64,000 nucleotides of DNA. It comes from Pseudoips prasinana. Taxonomy: Eukaryota > Arthropoda > Insecta > Lepidoptera > Nolidae. Within the stretch, counting starts at the first letter, position 1, and the number at the start of each line of letters is the position of its first letter. The translations under genes and the position numbers were made by a program. The stretch covers positions 13,777,001 through 13,841,000 of the forward strand of contig OX621265.1 in NCBI GenBank assembly GCA_951640165.1, given 5' to 3'. Below are positions 1 to 10,108 of the stretch, piece after piece. The notes under the pieces were generated by a model. That model saw nothing but the letters and a program-made list of their open reading frames with translations. It searched no databases and was not told where the DNA came from.

Positions 1-377
1 ATGTTCGTAAATTGGTTCGCTAGTATTAAAATGGCAACGTGCAATGGAAGATATCAGTCTGATGATGAAATTAATGCTGAACCCATTAACAAAAGAGCAA
101 ATTATCACAATACAAAATTATCAAGTTCTCTTACAGCATAACTTGTTCAATAAATGTACTTATCAATGTAGGTATCTCGAGTTCAGAGGTCAATGTAGTA
201 AAAAAATACCCTATTTATCGCTCAGTTATCTGCGAGTCACAACACGAGGGCAGAATAAGTGCGCGTGATCATTTGTTTATTACAATATTGGTAACTTTAA
301 CCTAACTGTTCGGCGCAGGCGCAGACCACAGCCAAATGTTTTTGTTTTGGCAGATTTTTAACTAATAAACCCCCGCA
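1..377. other. No feature recognised
   Basis: Mixed-composition DNA. Short open frames occur but none has a recognisable motif, splice context or repeat relative elsewhere in the window. Confidence 0.5.
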
Positions 378-752
378 CAATAATGTCTTCTTAGCCGAAT
401 TTCGGCCACGGCGGCCAGTCTCAATAGAGATTAGCCATCTGCGTGGAACATATTATACTTAGTGCACAAGTGTGTGCGCACGCAAACACAGGAGCACTTT
501 CTATTCCATCACTCTCATGATCCGATGGGACGCCTAGCGACACGACCGGAAAGAGGTAAGGTCCGACGGCTTACTTGCTCTCCGAGGCATAATATAATAC
601 CGCTAACTCCCAGACTTCGGGCTGATGCTGAGAAAACTTTTTTATTTAGAAAAGTCTCAAAATCTCTTATTGGTCCGACCCGGGAGTTGAACCTAGGACC
701 TCTTTATCTGCGGTTGAACACGCTACCGCTAGACCAACGAGACAATATAAAT
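378..752 (-). mobile_element. tRNA-headed SINE, family 3
   Basis: Read on the minus strand this starts with a tRNA-like head: an A-box-like stretch (GGTCTAGCGGTAGCGTG) and a B-box-like GGTTCAACTCC. The body contains a conserved block about a Cys-Leu-like GC-rich segment (CTCGGAGAGCAAGTAAGCC) and a tail near 380-450. Relatives are at 26085, 29880, 30435, 31238 and 33395. The head is diverged from a functional tRNA, so this is a retroposon and not a tRNA gene. Confidence 0.8.
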
Positions 753-822
753 GAATGTAAATGCAGTAGAAGCGATAATCTAGATCATAATTGACTGCGA
801 AATAGGTTTTTATTATTCATGA

Positions 823-1132
823 ATAGCTGTGCCCCGCGGTTTTTCCCGCGTTAAATTTTATAATTTATCTCAGCTCCTCCCCCGTAGGTGATAGTGTAAT
901 AATATGTAGGTTATATGTTGACCCGACCTCTTAGTAATATTCACGCAATTTGAAGTAAATCGATGCAGTACTTTTTGACTTTAACCCGGACATACATACA
1001 GACAAACAGACAAAAATTCTAACAACTATATTTTCGGCTTCTATATATAATGTAGAACACGCCCCAAGTATCCTTTAAAAAAATATTCAATGTACAGTTT
1101 TGACTTTCCTACGATTTTATTATATGTATAGA
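823..1132 (-). mobile_element. Non-autonomous Helitron, family H1
   Basis: On the minus strand the element starts with TC after an A (ATCTATACATATAATAAAAT) and ends in a GC-rich hairpin (CGCGGG...CCCGCG-type arms) followed by CTAT, where intact copies have CTAG. Such ends, without terminal inverted repeats or a target duplication, are the Helitron hallmark. At about 310 bp it encodes nothing. Other H1 copies lie at 6601, 9807, 10743, 22268, 23573 and 30739. Confidence 0.85.
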
Positions 1133-1275
1133 TAGGTGTAGAGATTAAACTGTTCGCGCAAGTCAGGAAGCATCTTTATATCACTATCATTTAAGTAATT
1201 TCAAAGAAACCTTCTGCACAGGGTCGTGGGACTGCCCACGACCCTGTCCGACTCGCACTTGGCCGGTTTTATTAT

Positions 1276-1620
1276 ATAATTGTTGACATTGTGCATTGTG
1301 TTATTTGAATTGTGCTGAGATCTAAAGTGACTACTGAACAATTGTGCTGCGAAGTATACTAAAACAACCGACTTAAGTATTGGCTGAGTTCAGTAATTCT
1401 ATGTTCACTATGTTTTGGCTATTATATCGTGTAACTTAGATAATTAACCCCCTTAACAAGTTACACGGTATAATAGCCAAAACATAGTGAACCTAGACTA
1501 TTTAACTCCCCAAATGCTTAAGTCGGTCGTTTTAGTATACTTCGTAGCAAAATTGTTCAGTAGTTACTTTATATCATACCACAAATCAAATAACACAATG
1601 CACAATGTCTACAATTATAC
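1276..1620. mobile_element. Fold-back MITE with ~155-bp arms
   Basis: Two long arms are near-perfect reverse complements (about 1278-1434 and 1461-1618) around a short AT-rich centre. The outer ends read TATAATTG and CAATTATA, so insertion at TA is likely. It carries no coding capacity. Such an element is expected to make hairpin RNA if transcribed. Confidence 0.8.
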
Positions 1621-1819
1621 AAAAACCTCAACGGTGCGGTTAAAATTGCTTAAAATAATCCAAATTATATGAAATATCAAGAAAGCAAAAAAGGCGCGAA
1701 CCGTTTATGCATAGACAATAGCAAAAAAAAAAAATAGTGTGCACTGTGCACCCAGGCATGCGCAAACAGCGACGAAGTTCTATTTTTATCAACCAAAGAG
1801 TAAGTAAACTGATGATAAC

Positions 1820-1886
1820 AATGAGTATAAGAATAGAATATGACTATATAGTAGTATATAGTCATATTCTATCCTTATACTCATTC
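1820..1886. repeat. Palindrome, 31-bp arms
   Basis: The left arm 1820-1850 pairs with 1856-1886 with only a few mismatches, around a 5-base loop. The function is unknown; it is probably the remains of a fold-back element. Confidence 0.75.
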
Positions 1887-1950
1887 TATGACTCTCTCAT
1901 ATTCTATGACTTCGAACAATGTGTTAAGCTAGCTGTTCGTTTAGACATGA

Positions 1951-2420
1951 CAAAAAAAAAACTGGCCAAGTGCGAGTCGGACTCGCGCACGAAGGGTTCC
2001 GTACCATCACACTAATATTATGAAGGCGAAAGTTTGTGAGTGTGTGTGTGTATGTTTGTTACTTCTTCAGGGTTAAACGGCTGGAGCGATTTTAATAAAA
2101 TTTGGTATGGAGTTAGCTGACACCCTGGATTAACACATAGGCTATAATTTATGAAGTTTAACCACGGGGCGCGGGGCTAGTTCTTATAAAAACGAGCAAA
2201 AAAATCACGTTTGTTGTATGGGAGCCCCCTTAAATAATCATTTTATTTCGTTTTTTAGTATTTGTTGTTATAGCGGCAACAGAAATACATCATCTGTGTG
2301 AATTTCAACTGCGTAACTATCACGGTTCATGAGATACAGCCTGGTGACAGACGGACAGACAGACAGCAAAGTCTTAGTAATAGGGTCCCGTTTTACCCTT
2401 TGGGTACGGAAGTCTAAAAA
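1951..2420 (+). mobile_element. Family P dispersed element, split by a Helitron
   Basis: Starts with CTGGCCAAGTGCGAGTC and ends near TACGGAAGTCTAAAA, the two edges of a high-copy lepidopteran element also seen here at 9200, 13463, 35775, 41772, 42089 and 48015. A Helitron at 2007-2180 interrupts it. Removing that insert rejoins CCGTACCA to TTCTTATAAAAAC, matching the uninterrupted copy at 9200-9435. The superfamily is not clear from the sequence. Confidence 0.75.
2007..2180 (+). mobile_element. Non-autonomous Helitron, family H2
   Basis: Begins TC after A2006 and ends GGGGCTAG before T2181, with a degraded terminal hairpin. Insertion between A and T without duplication fits Helitron transposition. 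The 5' block (ATTATGAAGGCGAAAGTTTG) recurs at 11521, 20910, 21178, 22974, 29424 and 29668. Confidence 0.85.
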
Positions 2421-2650
2421 TATAAAATGTTACACTTAGTGGCAACTATCATGTCAGTCATCTGATCCGCCTGGCTAGCTTCCAACCTCACGTCTAGGCG
2501 CGTCCTGGAGCCACACGGTTCCTCGAATCATGGGGGTAGATACACGAGCGGGTTTATTTTAGGGGGGTTTATGTAACTTTCGCTCTACATAAATGCACGA
2601 AACGCGAAGTTACACATCCGATTGAGGATCTGTGGAGTGACTTTTATAGG

Positions 2651-2788
2651 TTCAGACGCCAGCACATCAAGCTACCCCAATCTGTCAAATTTCCCCAATT
2701 GAAAGTGAACCTTATGCTTTTGTGATAAAGTTGAAAATCTATGAAATAAATTTGACAGATTGTGTAGCTGGATGTGCTAACGTCTGTA
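2651..2788. mobile_element. MITE B
   Basis: A ~138-bp element with inverted ends of the type TACAGACGCCAGCACATC...GATGTGCTGGCGTCTGTA and an internal inverted block AATCTGTCAAATTT. Copies at 6313, 11335, 24609, 25858, 43845, 49081 and 51369. TA-flanked ends suggest a Tc1/mariner-type origin, inferred only. Confidence 0.85.
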
Positions 2789-2861
2789 AGTGTGCAAACT
2801 CTAAACATCTAAATTGGCCCTCTCCTCTTTCTCAAACTAAATCGCAAAAATATCTTTAATT

Positions 2862-3260
2862 TATTTAAAAAAAAATAAAATAAATAAAAAAGGTTTTTAT
2901 TCACGTAGACTTTAAAAAAGCGCTTGTAAATAGTCAGAACATGTTTGTAGTAATATAGTTGTATACATTAGATATTATTTCTAGTAACATAGATATTTAG
3001 GTACATCTTGTATGAAAACATTTATAAAATTTATTTTATTACAGGAATGATATTTAGCTAGCTCGTATCAAGTTATTGTCAAGAGATTATGTTTAATTAT
3101 CTAGTTTAAGTCTAATATTTTTACTACATATTGTCAATGGTTCTGTCTATATTAAAGGTATTATTATTATGACGGACCTTGTGTTAATAACGACGGTCGC
3201 GCTTTAATGCTACCACCGGATCCAATGCGCCCCAACTGAGAAGACCCAGCGAAACAAACA
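2862..3260 (-). mobile_element. LINE 3' end, Z family
   Basis: On the minus strand this is a 5'-truncated retroposon. It starts inside a short conserved coding tail ending in RDRRY and a stop, runs through a ~300-bp 3' UTR, and ends GTGAATAAAAACCTTTTTTA with an A/T-rich tail. Copies at 14163, 16655, 21624, 24310, 28930, 30340 and 35305. Several copies are nearly identical, so the family was active recently. Confidence 0.8.
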
Positions 3261-3289
3261 ATACAAATTTATTTAATAGTACGAAATTT

Positions 3290-3602
3290 AATAAAAGTAA
3301 CTTGTTATTTATGTAAGTATTTATCGCCATTTTAAGGGATAAACGGACCGCACGGACGGACTAGTTCAAATCTAGTTACTTAAATATTATACGTGACAAT
3401 ATTTAATTTATTTACTATATTATCGAGGCAAAAGAGGTCTGCAAAGATCGTGGCAAATGAAAATCCGTTGTCTCTGCCTAATCCTCTGGGAAACTGGCTG
3501 TCTCTATGTATGTATGTATATATTTAGGTACTGCATTGTAGGCTTCACAAGTACAAGTGTAAGTTAATACCCAAGTGCTGAATAAATTTAATTATATCCC
3601 TA
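3290..3602 (+). mobile_element. LINE 3' end, Y family, with ORF C-terminus remnant
   Basis: Contains a decayed coding end (IIEAKEVCKDRGK, stop, KSVVSA, stop) at about 3420-3475. A 3' UTR follows, ending CCCAAGTGCTGAATAAATTT. The same 3' UTR recurs at 27322 and 61230 (plus) and 58790 and 62200 (minus). Two in-frame stops make it a relic. Confidence 0.65.
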
Positions 3603-4262
3603 TCATGGTAGCAAGGAAAATTAGAAGAATATTATTGCAATATAATTTAAAGTTAAATAGTCAATAGAAAAGTGCCCATTTTCACATGTGTCTAAAACGT
3701 AATAAATCTTAAAATAAAGCTATTGTATTGTGTACTAATAAAGCTTATCACATTGTTAAAATAAACGTGGGAATATAATGTTTTTGTATTATTTTTTCCA
3801 CTTATTCTACGTCAAGGGTAAACGTATTACAATGTTTTGAACGCATCTCAATTAGTTTTTTGATGCATTAATTACAACTTAACTTTTTTCAACTGTTTCT
3901 GAGTTTTATACATTATTTTACATTTATTATAATTTAATAAGTGAGTGTTAGAGTTATATTTTTATTTTAGACCAAACATGATGCGTTAAAATCAAGTTCT
4001 GGCACATTATTTTTTTATTTGTGGACGGTAAATCCTAAACTTAGTTTATTATATTCTCTTTGGCAATATTTAAACAAAAAGTCACAATATTTTCTTGTTT
4101 GTCTTTGTAGCATTTAAATTGTTAAATGATGATATTGATGAATTTACAACCAATTTTCAAAACATATAATATTAGAATGTAACAATATTAAATTCAAAAA
4201 GCTCTTGACGGAATTTTTAATTAAAAATGATTATTATCACTAAGTTAATATTTATTAGATAA
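3603..4262. other. AT-rich intronic or intergenic DNA
   Basis: Very AT-rich sequence with many short A/T runs. No ORF, SINE head, transposon end or splice-bounded exon was recognised. Confidence 0.5.
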
Positions 4263-4431
4263 CTAGCTGCGCCCCGCGGTGTCACCCGCGTTAAATTTTA
4301 TAAATTTTCTTTGCTATAAACCTCACGGAGCCCGAGAACTTTCCAACGAATGCAAAACCGTGGAAATCGGTTCATGCGTTCTAGAGTTATAGCGTCAGGA
4401 AGGAAAACCCGACTTATTTTTATATAGTAGA
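4263..4431 (-). mobile_element. Non-autonomous Helitron, family H3
   Basis: On the minus strand: TC at the 5' end after A (ATCTACTATATAAAAATAAG), 169 bp, then the hairpin AACGCGGGTGACACCGCGGG and terminal CTAG before T. Complete by terminal criteria and non-coding. Confidence 0.85.
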
Positions 4432-4559
4432 TGGTATGTATTTGGTGCCATTGTTGTATTAATGACTCCAATTTGTAAATTGATAATTTGATTTGACGTA
4501 GGTATGTTGTTTTCAATTGACATATTTATGATTGACGTTTAAATATTCCGCAATTTACT

Positions 4560-4740
4560 AAGTATTTATTTATTTTTTCAAATATAGGTACTTTAATATT
4601 GTATATGACAATATTTAATTTATATATTTATTTACTACATTATCGAGGCAAAAGAGGTGTGCAAAGATCGTGACAAATGGAAGTCCGTTGTCTCTGCCTA
4701 CCCCTCTGGGAAACAGTAGTATGTATTTATTTATTATTAA
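4560..4740 (+). pseudogene. LINE ORF2 C-terminal fragment
   Basis: The frame at about 4640-4715 reads EAKEVCKDRDKWKSVVSAYP, then SGKQ and a stop. This resembles the extreme C-terminus of RTE-like LINE reverse-transcriptase polyproteins and matches the more decayed copy at 3420. No RT domain is present, so it is a severely 5'-truncated insertion. Confidence 0.6.
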
Positions 4741-4864
4741 ATAGTTATGTTATCTCACTCTCCATTAGTAGCGCACAAAATTATGGTGACAAACAAAGAA
4801 TTCCTAATCCATTAACTAAAATATATTGCTTCCTATAATTAGTATACACCTCACCTATTTTCTA

Positions 4865-5430
4865 TATAATAGAATACTCTTTATTGTACACCATAAGAAT
4901 ACATATTTCATAGGATATTACATAAACAAGTTGTACAAAGGGCGGTCTTATCGCATAAAGCGATCTCTTCCAGACAACCTTGGGATGGATAGGAGCTGAA
5001 CAATAACTAATAGCAGTAGGTGTGCAACAAGAAATACACCAAAATTGTGGTATATCCATAAAAAAAGATATTTAATTTTACTGTTAAAAAGAAGGAAATG
5101 TAAAAATAAACATAATTAAATAACTAAATAAGAAAAATACTTTATTTAACGTAGGTACCATAAATTATACAGACAAATAGTGTTCTTTGACTAGCTTTTT
5201 AAAAGCTGATATTGTCTGGGCACGTTTAATTTCGATAGGCAAGGCATTCCATAATCGAGCTGCCTGTACACTAAACGATTTTTCCATAAAAATGGATTTG
5301 TGCTCTGGGATATGTAGTTTTAAATTTTCTGATGAGCTTAAGGATCGCAAATGTGTGTCACAAAGGAACTCGAAGCGTTCTTTAGGATATGTAGGAGTAG
5401 CAGGGTTAAAGAACTATACATCCTCTTAAA
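4865..5430 (-). pseudogene. LINE ORF2 C-terminus plus 3' UTR
   Basis: Minus-strand frame 5430-5165 encodes a typical LINE C-terminal tail: SFSVQAARLWNALPIEIKRA followed by QTISAFKKLVKEHYL. The 3' UTR ends with GTGTACAATAAAGAGTATTC at about 4868, a poly(A)-signal-like end shared with copies at 32044, 41869 and 46057. 5'-truncated and lacking the RT catalytic core. Confidence 0.75.
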
Positions 5431-5479
5431 AATACCATGCACATAATAATATTATTATGTTTGAAAGAGTTTACGGTAA

Positions 5480-5580
5480 ATGAACTTAGTTGTCAATTGG
5501 CATCGAACCCGTGATATTGCTATCAAATTTCCGTTATACACTTTGAACTCTAGGCTATTGCCGCTGCAAAATATATGTAG
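5480..5580 (-). mobile_element. Possible tRNA-like SINE relic
   Basis: A B-box-like TCACGGGTTCG on the minus strand and a plausible A-box region, with no clear body. Could be chance. Confidence 0.35.
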
Positions 5581-5594
5581 GCAAAAAAACTGAT

Positions 5595-6312
5595 TTATCT
5601 ATATTCACTTATCAATTCGTATCTGTTACCAGTTTCCGAGTCTTTAATTAATTGTTTTATTTGTAAAAAAAACTTATTTTTATCGTCAAATAGTGGACGG
5701 CACGGTAAGAAACGTGCAATGCTCACGTGATTTCCCGACTGATAAATACATGCAAAAAAACAGCGTATTGTTCTTCTAAATTTCATATATTTTTTACAAT
5801 GTCGCTGAATTTTCCGACCAATTTTTAACTCTAGTATTTTTGCATCTTTTCACGAGATTTTGTGAGTGTTTTTATATAAAATTGGATGGCAAACGAGCGA
5901 CTACTTTCGGCGCCTGATGGTGAGGAGCCCCAGAAACGCGGGTATGCTGCTCTGGTGCCCGTCTTTTACGCCATGTTAAGTTTAATAAAAATACATATTT
6001 AATAAAACGCTCGACGCTGTTAATCATGAGATTTCCAACGCTAGAATTTATATTTATGCAGTCATTTTTACATTTATTGTACGGATACTAAATTTATTAT
6101 TAGAGTTCTAATACGGTATTTCACTCAATATCTCACCACAGTATATTTTTGGATCCCATTGTTAACGTTTGCACTGCTACGTGTCAAATGCACAAAGTGG
6201 CAGACGGAAATTTTTAAATTAATATTTTCCTTTTCTTTTTTTAACATTAAAACACATTCTCTGGTGTAGTCTTAAGCTTGTACCTCTATATTGTACTCTA
6301 TGTTTGCAATGT
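5595..6312. other. Mostly unassigned DNA with one LINE-tail-like patch
   Basis: At 5885-5990 a block (GATGGCAAACGAGCG, CCTGATGGTGAGG) resembles Jockey-type 3' UTRs. The same GCCCCAGGGACGCGGGTATGC-like motif precedes the minisatellite at 56761. A 63-codon minus-strand ORF at 5595-5786 is not recognised and lacks splice support. The rest is AT-rich. Confidence 0.4.
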
Positions 6313-6462
6313 ACAGACGCCAGCACATCAAGCTACCCCAGTCTGTCAAATTTCCCCAATTGAAAGTGAACCTTATGCTTATGTGATAAAGTTGAATATC
6401 TATAAAAGAAATTTGACAGATTGAATTTGACAGGGGGTAGCTGGATGTGCTGGCCTCTGTAC
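6313..6462. mobile_element. MITE B
   Basis: Both ends are present (ACAGACGCCAGCACATC at left, GATGTGCTGGCCTCTGTA at right) with the AATTTGACAGATT block inside. It includes a small internal duplication near 6415-6430. Confidence 0.85.
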
Positions 6463-6600
6463 TTGTAAAAACTCTCCATGAAACTAGTGTGGAGGAGGGT
6501 TTTAGCGAAGACAAACCCATGAACAATTATTTTCTGCCAATAGACCTTTTATTATTAGTAAACACTTACAATTATTTGGATGTAAATTATCCGAAATGAA

Positions 6601-6911
6601 TCTGTATACATATAATAGAATCGTAGGAAAGTCAAAACTGTACATTGAATATTTTTTTAAAAGGATACTTGGGGCGTGATCTGCAATTGACATCGAAACC
6701 AAAAATATAGTTTTTAGAATTTTTGTCTGTGTGTCTGTTTGTCTGTATGTATGTCCGGGCTAAACTCAAAAAGTACTGCATGGATTTACTTCAAATTTTG
6801 CATGAATATTACTAAGAGATCGGGTCAACATATAGGCTACATATCATCACGCTACCACTTACGGGGGAGGAGCTTTGATAATTTATAAAATCTAACGCGG
6901 GTAAAACCGCG
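6601..6911 (+). mobile_element. Helitron H1, 3' terminus eroded
   Basis: Starts TC after A6600 and follows the H1 consensus to the hairpin AACGCGGGTAAAACCGCG; the final CACAGCTAG is missing. It lies in the CD36-family intron downstream of exon 3. Confidence 0.8.
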
Positions 6912-6948
6912 TTATAAATAAAATAAAAAAGGGGACAATTGTACTCAC

Positions 6949-7112
6949 GTGTAGACATAGGGTCCGACTTCCTCAACTCGAAGTTTGTCCTCAAATCCGT
7001 CTCTCACCTGTTCCCAATTGGTGTAGTTGAAAAGATGGACCTTCATTAGTGGCTGCACATTTGGACTCTTCCATATAGAATATGCTAGTGAGTTGTTTCT
7101 TATTACCATGTT
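6949..7112 (-). CDS. CD36 / scavenger receptor class B gene, exon 3
   Basis: A 164-nt exon read on the minus strand. The acceptor is a pyrimidine-rich CCTTCTGTTTCAG before AACATGG; the donor is TACAC followed by GTGAGT. It encodes 54 codons plus 2 nt: NMVIRNNSLAYSIWKSPNVQ, PLMKVHLFNYTNWEQ, then DKLRVEEVGPYVY. The W-x-x-P, FNxTN (a likely N-glycosylation site) and EEVGPYVY signatures are those of the N-terminal ectodomain of CD36-family receptors (SR-B, SNMP, croquemort-like), membrane proteins that bind lipids, lipoproteins or pheromones. Exon 2 joins in frame. No stop or frameshift is present. The subfamily cannot be decided from this part. The next exon was not found and is probably beyond base 1. 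Confidence 0.85.
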
Positions 7113-7184
7113 CTGAAACAGAAGGATAGGAATTACAATCCGAAAGCAGAAACATGGCAGGACATGTGGGACTAGTATTAACCT

Positions 7185-7730
7185 TTTACCCACCACTGCA
7201 ACTTCTTTATACCAGGATCAACCCAGGCACACATGGAAAATCCTATGAGCGGTGAAGCCAGGTTTAATTAAAAAAAAAAAATGGTAGCCGTCACGGGACG
7301 CTTGGCAGATGTGAAACATCGACATTATTTTGTAAAAGTAATATGCAGAAGTCGAAGTCGAAGTATAAGTCGCAGTCGAAGTCCAAGTCGAAGTCGATGT
7401 CGAAGTCGAAGTATAAGTCGCAGTCGAAGTCAAAGTCGAAGTCATGTCGAAGTCGAAGACGAAGTCGAAGTCGAAGTACAAGTCGCAGTCGAAGTCGGTG
7501 GGGTAAAAAATGACTATTCCACATAAATGTATTTTTTTTACGGAATAAATGATTTTATACTTTGACTTTGACTCAGGCACGTCCCAGAGAATCGCTGCAA
7601 CTGTCTTGGATTCCACAACGAGTTTAAACGGAAAGAAACATGAAAAAGTAGTTCCTCTTCGTTCAATTTTCAAGCACAGAGGAAAACAAAATGATATAGC
7701 AAGGTTACAGCTTCATATAAATATAATAAA
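7185..7730 (+). mobile_element. Family X retroposon with 310-bp insertion
   Basis: Contains the family X block (CCACCACTGCAAC, CCAGGATCAAC, GAGCGGTGA, then CTTGGATTCC further on). The block is split after AAGCCAGG by an insert of about 7263-7572. Intact order is seen in copies at 8795, 24963, 45020 and 51885. Confidence 0.65.
7346..7498 (+). repeat. (GAAGTC)n hexamer array
   Basis: About 25 copies of a GAAGTC-type hexamer with variants (GTATAA, GTCGCA). Because the unit is 6 bp, several frames are open (RSRSRS on plus, DFDFDF-type on minus). These are repeat artefacts, not proteins. The array directly follows 70 bp that match the TRIM-like repeats at 26511 and 27086. Confidence 0.9.
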
Positions 7731-7799
7731 AAAACAAAATATATTAATTTTAGGTTCTACAATACACAGATAAGAACATACAACGTCATTTGTAAGGAT

Positions 7800-8431
7800 C
7801 AAATAATTCAAAATACGTATTGTATGAATACAAATTTCTAGGGTTAATTGTAGACCAACATTGTAACTGGAAGGGACACATTGACTATATATGCTCTAAG
7901 CTCAATAGATTTGTGTTTGCTCTTAAGCGTTTACGACGCACGGCTGGCGAAAAAATTGCTTTGACCGCTTATCATGGATATGTACTCTCAGTTCTTAGAT
8001 ATGGCCTACTTTTGTGGGGTAACTCCACTAATGTCAACAAGGCATTCATTGTGCAAAAGAAATGCCTTAGAGCTGTATTTGGTCTGAACCCGTTAGAGTC
8101 ATGTAAACCGATATTTAATAAAATGAAGTTACATACATTGACGGGATTATATATCATGCAGGCAGGACTATTTGTGAAGGATCATCCCGAGTTATTCGAG
8201 ACAGTCGAAAGTATATCTGTACGCATCTGCAGAGATTCTACCCGATTAAAAATACCTCTACAGAGAAGCACACTTGCCGTCAGAAATAGCCATGGCGCGA
8301 CAGTTAGAATATTTAATAAGATCCCTAAAGACATAAGAATACTGCCACGAAAACAATTTAAAACAAAATTAGGTATATGGCTGCAAACTAAATGCTTCTA
8401 CAATATGAAAGAAATGACATATATGATATAA
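7800..8431 (+). pseudogene. LINE ORF2 C-terminal part (5'-truncated)
   Basis: Encodes the thumb and C-terminal region after the RT core: KFLGLIVDQHCNWKGHIDYI, a stretch with YGLLLWGNS and QKKCLRAVFGL, and a tail VRIFNKIPKDIRI. The last ~200 residues of a CR1/Jockey-like ORF2 are open, but EN and the catalytic RT motifs are missing. The same architecture is seen in the LINE at 17.7-20.2 kb. Confidence 0.85.
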
Positions 8432-8722
8432 GATTATAAATCAAATAGTAAATTATTAATTTATGTTGAATAAGTGAATTTATAATATTTTGAATTCTTG
8501 ACATTTAATATTCATAATAATTATAGTTATATGTTTAAACAATAGAGAATTATTATCCATGCTGTATTATGATTTAATTGTGATGTTTATTAGGATATAT
8601 TTTAAATTTGTAAAGCCTAAATATTTGCATGCCGTTAAATAGGCAAAACATGCTGAACTTTGTATTAAGATGTACCATCATGTAACCATGTTTTATCGCA
8701 AATAAATGATCTTATCTATAAC
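8432..8722 (+). mobile_element. 3' UTR of the preceding LINE
   Basis: AT-rich, ends TTTTATCGCAAATAAATGATC, a LINE-type terminus with a polyadenylation-like AATAAA. Confidence 0.6.
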
Positions 8723-8794
8723 GAGAGAATTGTGGCGTTTTCAGGGTACCTACTAGTAGACAAGTGAACCAACTTGATTCCAATAATAGGTTTT

Positions 8795-9130
8795 TATTAG
8801 GCCTGGTACTTCCTTCTTACCCACCACTGCAACTCTTGTAAGCCAGGATCAACTGCAGCACACAATGACATTACACTAGGCGGTGAGGCTCAGACTGTCT
8901 TAGATCTCGCAACGAATTTAACCAGAAATAAACAAGGAGGAGAAGGAAATAATGAAAAAGTTCCACAACCCTCTATAGCAAAGCGGGAGACAGAATGATA
9001 TAGTGAGGTTACTGCTTCATAAAATGAAAGAATTGCTACAAAGAAGCCGCTGAAAAGCACCAAGGGTTTGATGGTCTTATCAAGTGAGATGTTATATTTA
9101 GTTCTAATGGTAGGTATGGCGAAAGCTTAT
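8795..9130 (+). mobile_element. Family X retroposon
   Basis: Shares CTTACCCACCACTGCAACTC, GCCAGGATCAAC and AGACTGTCTTAGATC with copies at 7185, 24963, 45020 and 51885, plus a downstream block (AGAATGATATAGTGAGGTTA). No coding capacity recognised. Confidence 0.65.
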
Positions 9131-9199
9131 GGCATTATAGTTTTTTAGGAGGCTTTTACAATTAAGTAAATGACTATTGAAAGTGTATGATAATGTTTA

Positions 9200-9435
9200 G
9201 GGTTAAGGGTAAAACGGGATCCTATTACTAATGCTTCGCTGTCTGTCGGTCCGTCTCCAGGCTGTATCTCATGAACCGTGATAGTTAGTTGAAATTTTCA
9301 CCACAGATGATGTATTTCTGTTGCCGATATAACAACAAATACTAAAAAACTAAATGGAATTTTTTGCTTGTTTTTATAGATAATGGTACGGAACGCTTCG
9401 TGCGCGAGTCTGACTAGCACTTGGCCGAATTTTTG
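9200..9435 (-). mobile_element. Family P element, short form
   Basis: Reverse orientation of the element at 1951-2420, uninterrupted. It contains the GTACGGAACGCTTCGTGCGC edge and the CTTGGCCGA end. Confidence 0.7.
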
Positions 9436-9654
9436 TATTAAAATGTAAAATTTCATGCTGGAATTAGAAGTAGAATAAGATACCTATTTGTATTATCTTA
9501 AGAACTTTCTTTTACCTTCTTCATGCAAATAAATGATATTTAACTTTAAAATGTGTGTGAATTATGTCCCAAAATTTATTAATATATTTTTTTAATTATT
9601 TATTTATAGATAATGTTCACTAATAACGCACGGAGGTATATTAATGTACCTAAA

Positions 9655-9800
9655 CATACAACGCGTAACGTAATTAACGCACACCCCAATTAGAATATTA
9701 TGTTGTAATCATAATACATACACGGAATTTTTAATTTAATATGTATATGCATTGTTATTTACTAAATTAGTTTCTTGGATTACAGTTTATTTTTCTTAAT
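9655..9800 (-). mobile_element. MITE N fragment
   Basis: One end (GTAACGTAATTAACGCACACC) and about 130 bp of MITE N; the other half is missing. Full copies are at 10109, 11607 and 34341. Confidence 0.7.
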
Positions 9801-9806
9801 TTTGTA

Positions 9807-10108
9807 CTAGCTGTTCACCGCGGTTTTACCCGGGTTAAACTTAAATTATCACAGCTCCTCCGCCATAGGTGATAGCGTGATAATATGACCCGACCTCTTC
9901 GTAATATTCATGCAAAATTTGAAGTAAATCCATGCAGTACTTTTTGAGTTTAGCCCGGCCATACATACAGACAAACAAATAAACAGACAAAAATTCTAAA
10001 AACTATATTTTTGGCTTCGATATCGATTGTAGATCACGCTCAAAGTATCCCCATTTAAAAAATATTCAATGTACAGTTTTGACTTTTCTACGATTTTATT
10101 ATATGTAA
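9807..10108 (-). mobile_element. Helitron H1
   Basis: Minus-strand 3' hairpin with terminal CTAG at 9807-9810. It runs to the CGTAGAAAAGTC 5' block and abuts a MITE N end, which replaced the last 5' bases. Confidence 0.8.

Noticed and set aside
2480..2640. Splice-bounded exon on the minus strand
   Set aside because: The frames between the candidate sites contain stop codons.
6100..6200. A further CD36-family exon (minus-strand VNNGIQKYTV before GTGAGATA)
   Set aside because: No convincing acceptor, wrong phase for a direct join to exon 3, and too short to identify.
7281..7526. RS-domain-like protein (RSRSRS)
   Set aside because: Encoded by the GAAGTC hexamer; several other frames on both strands are equally open.
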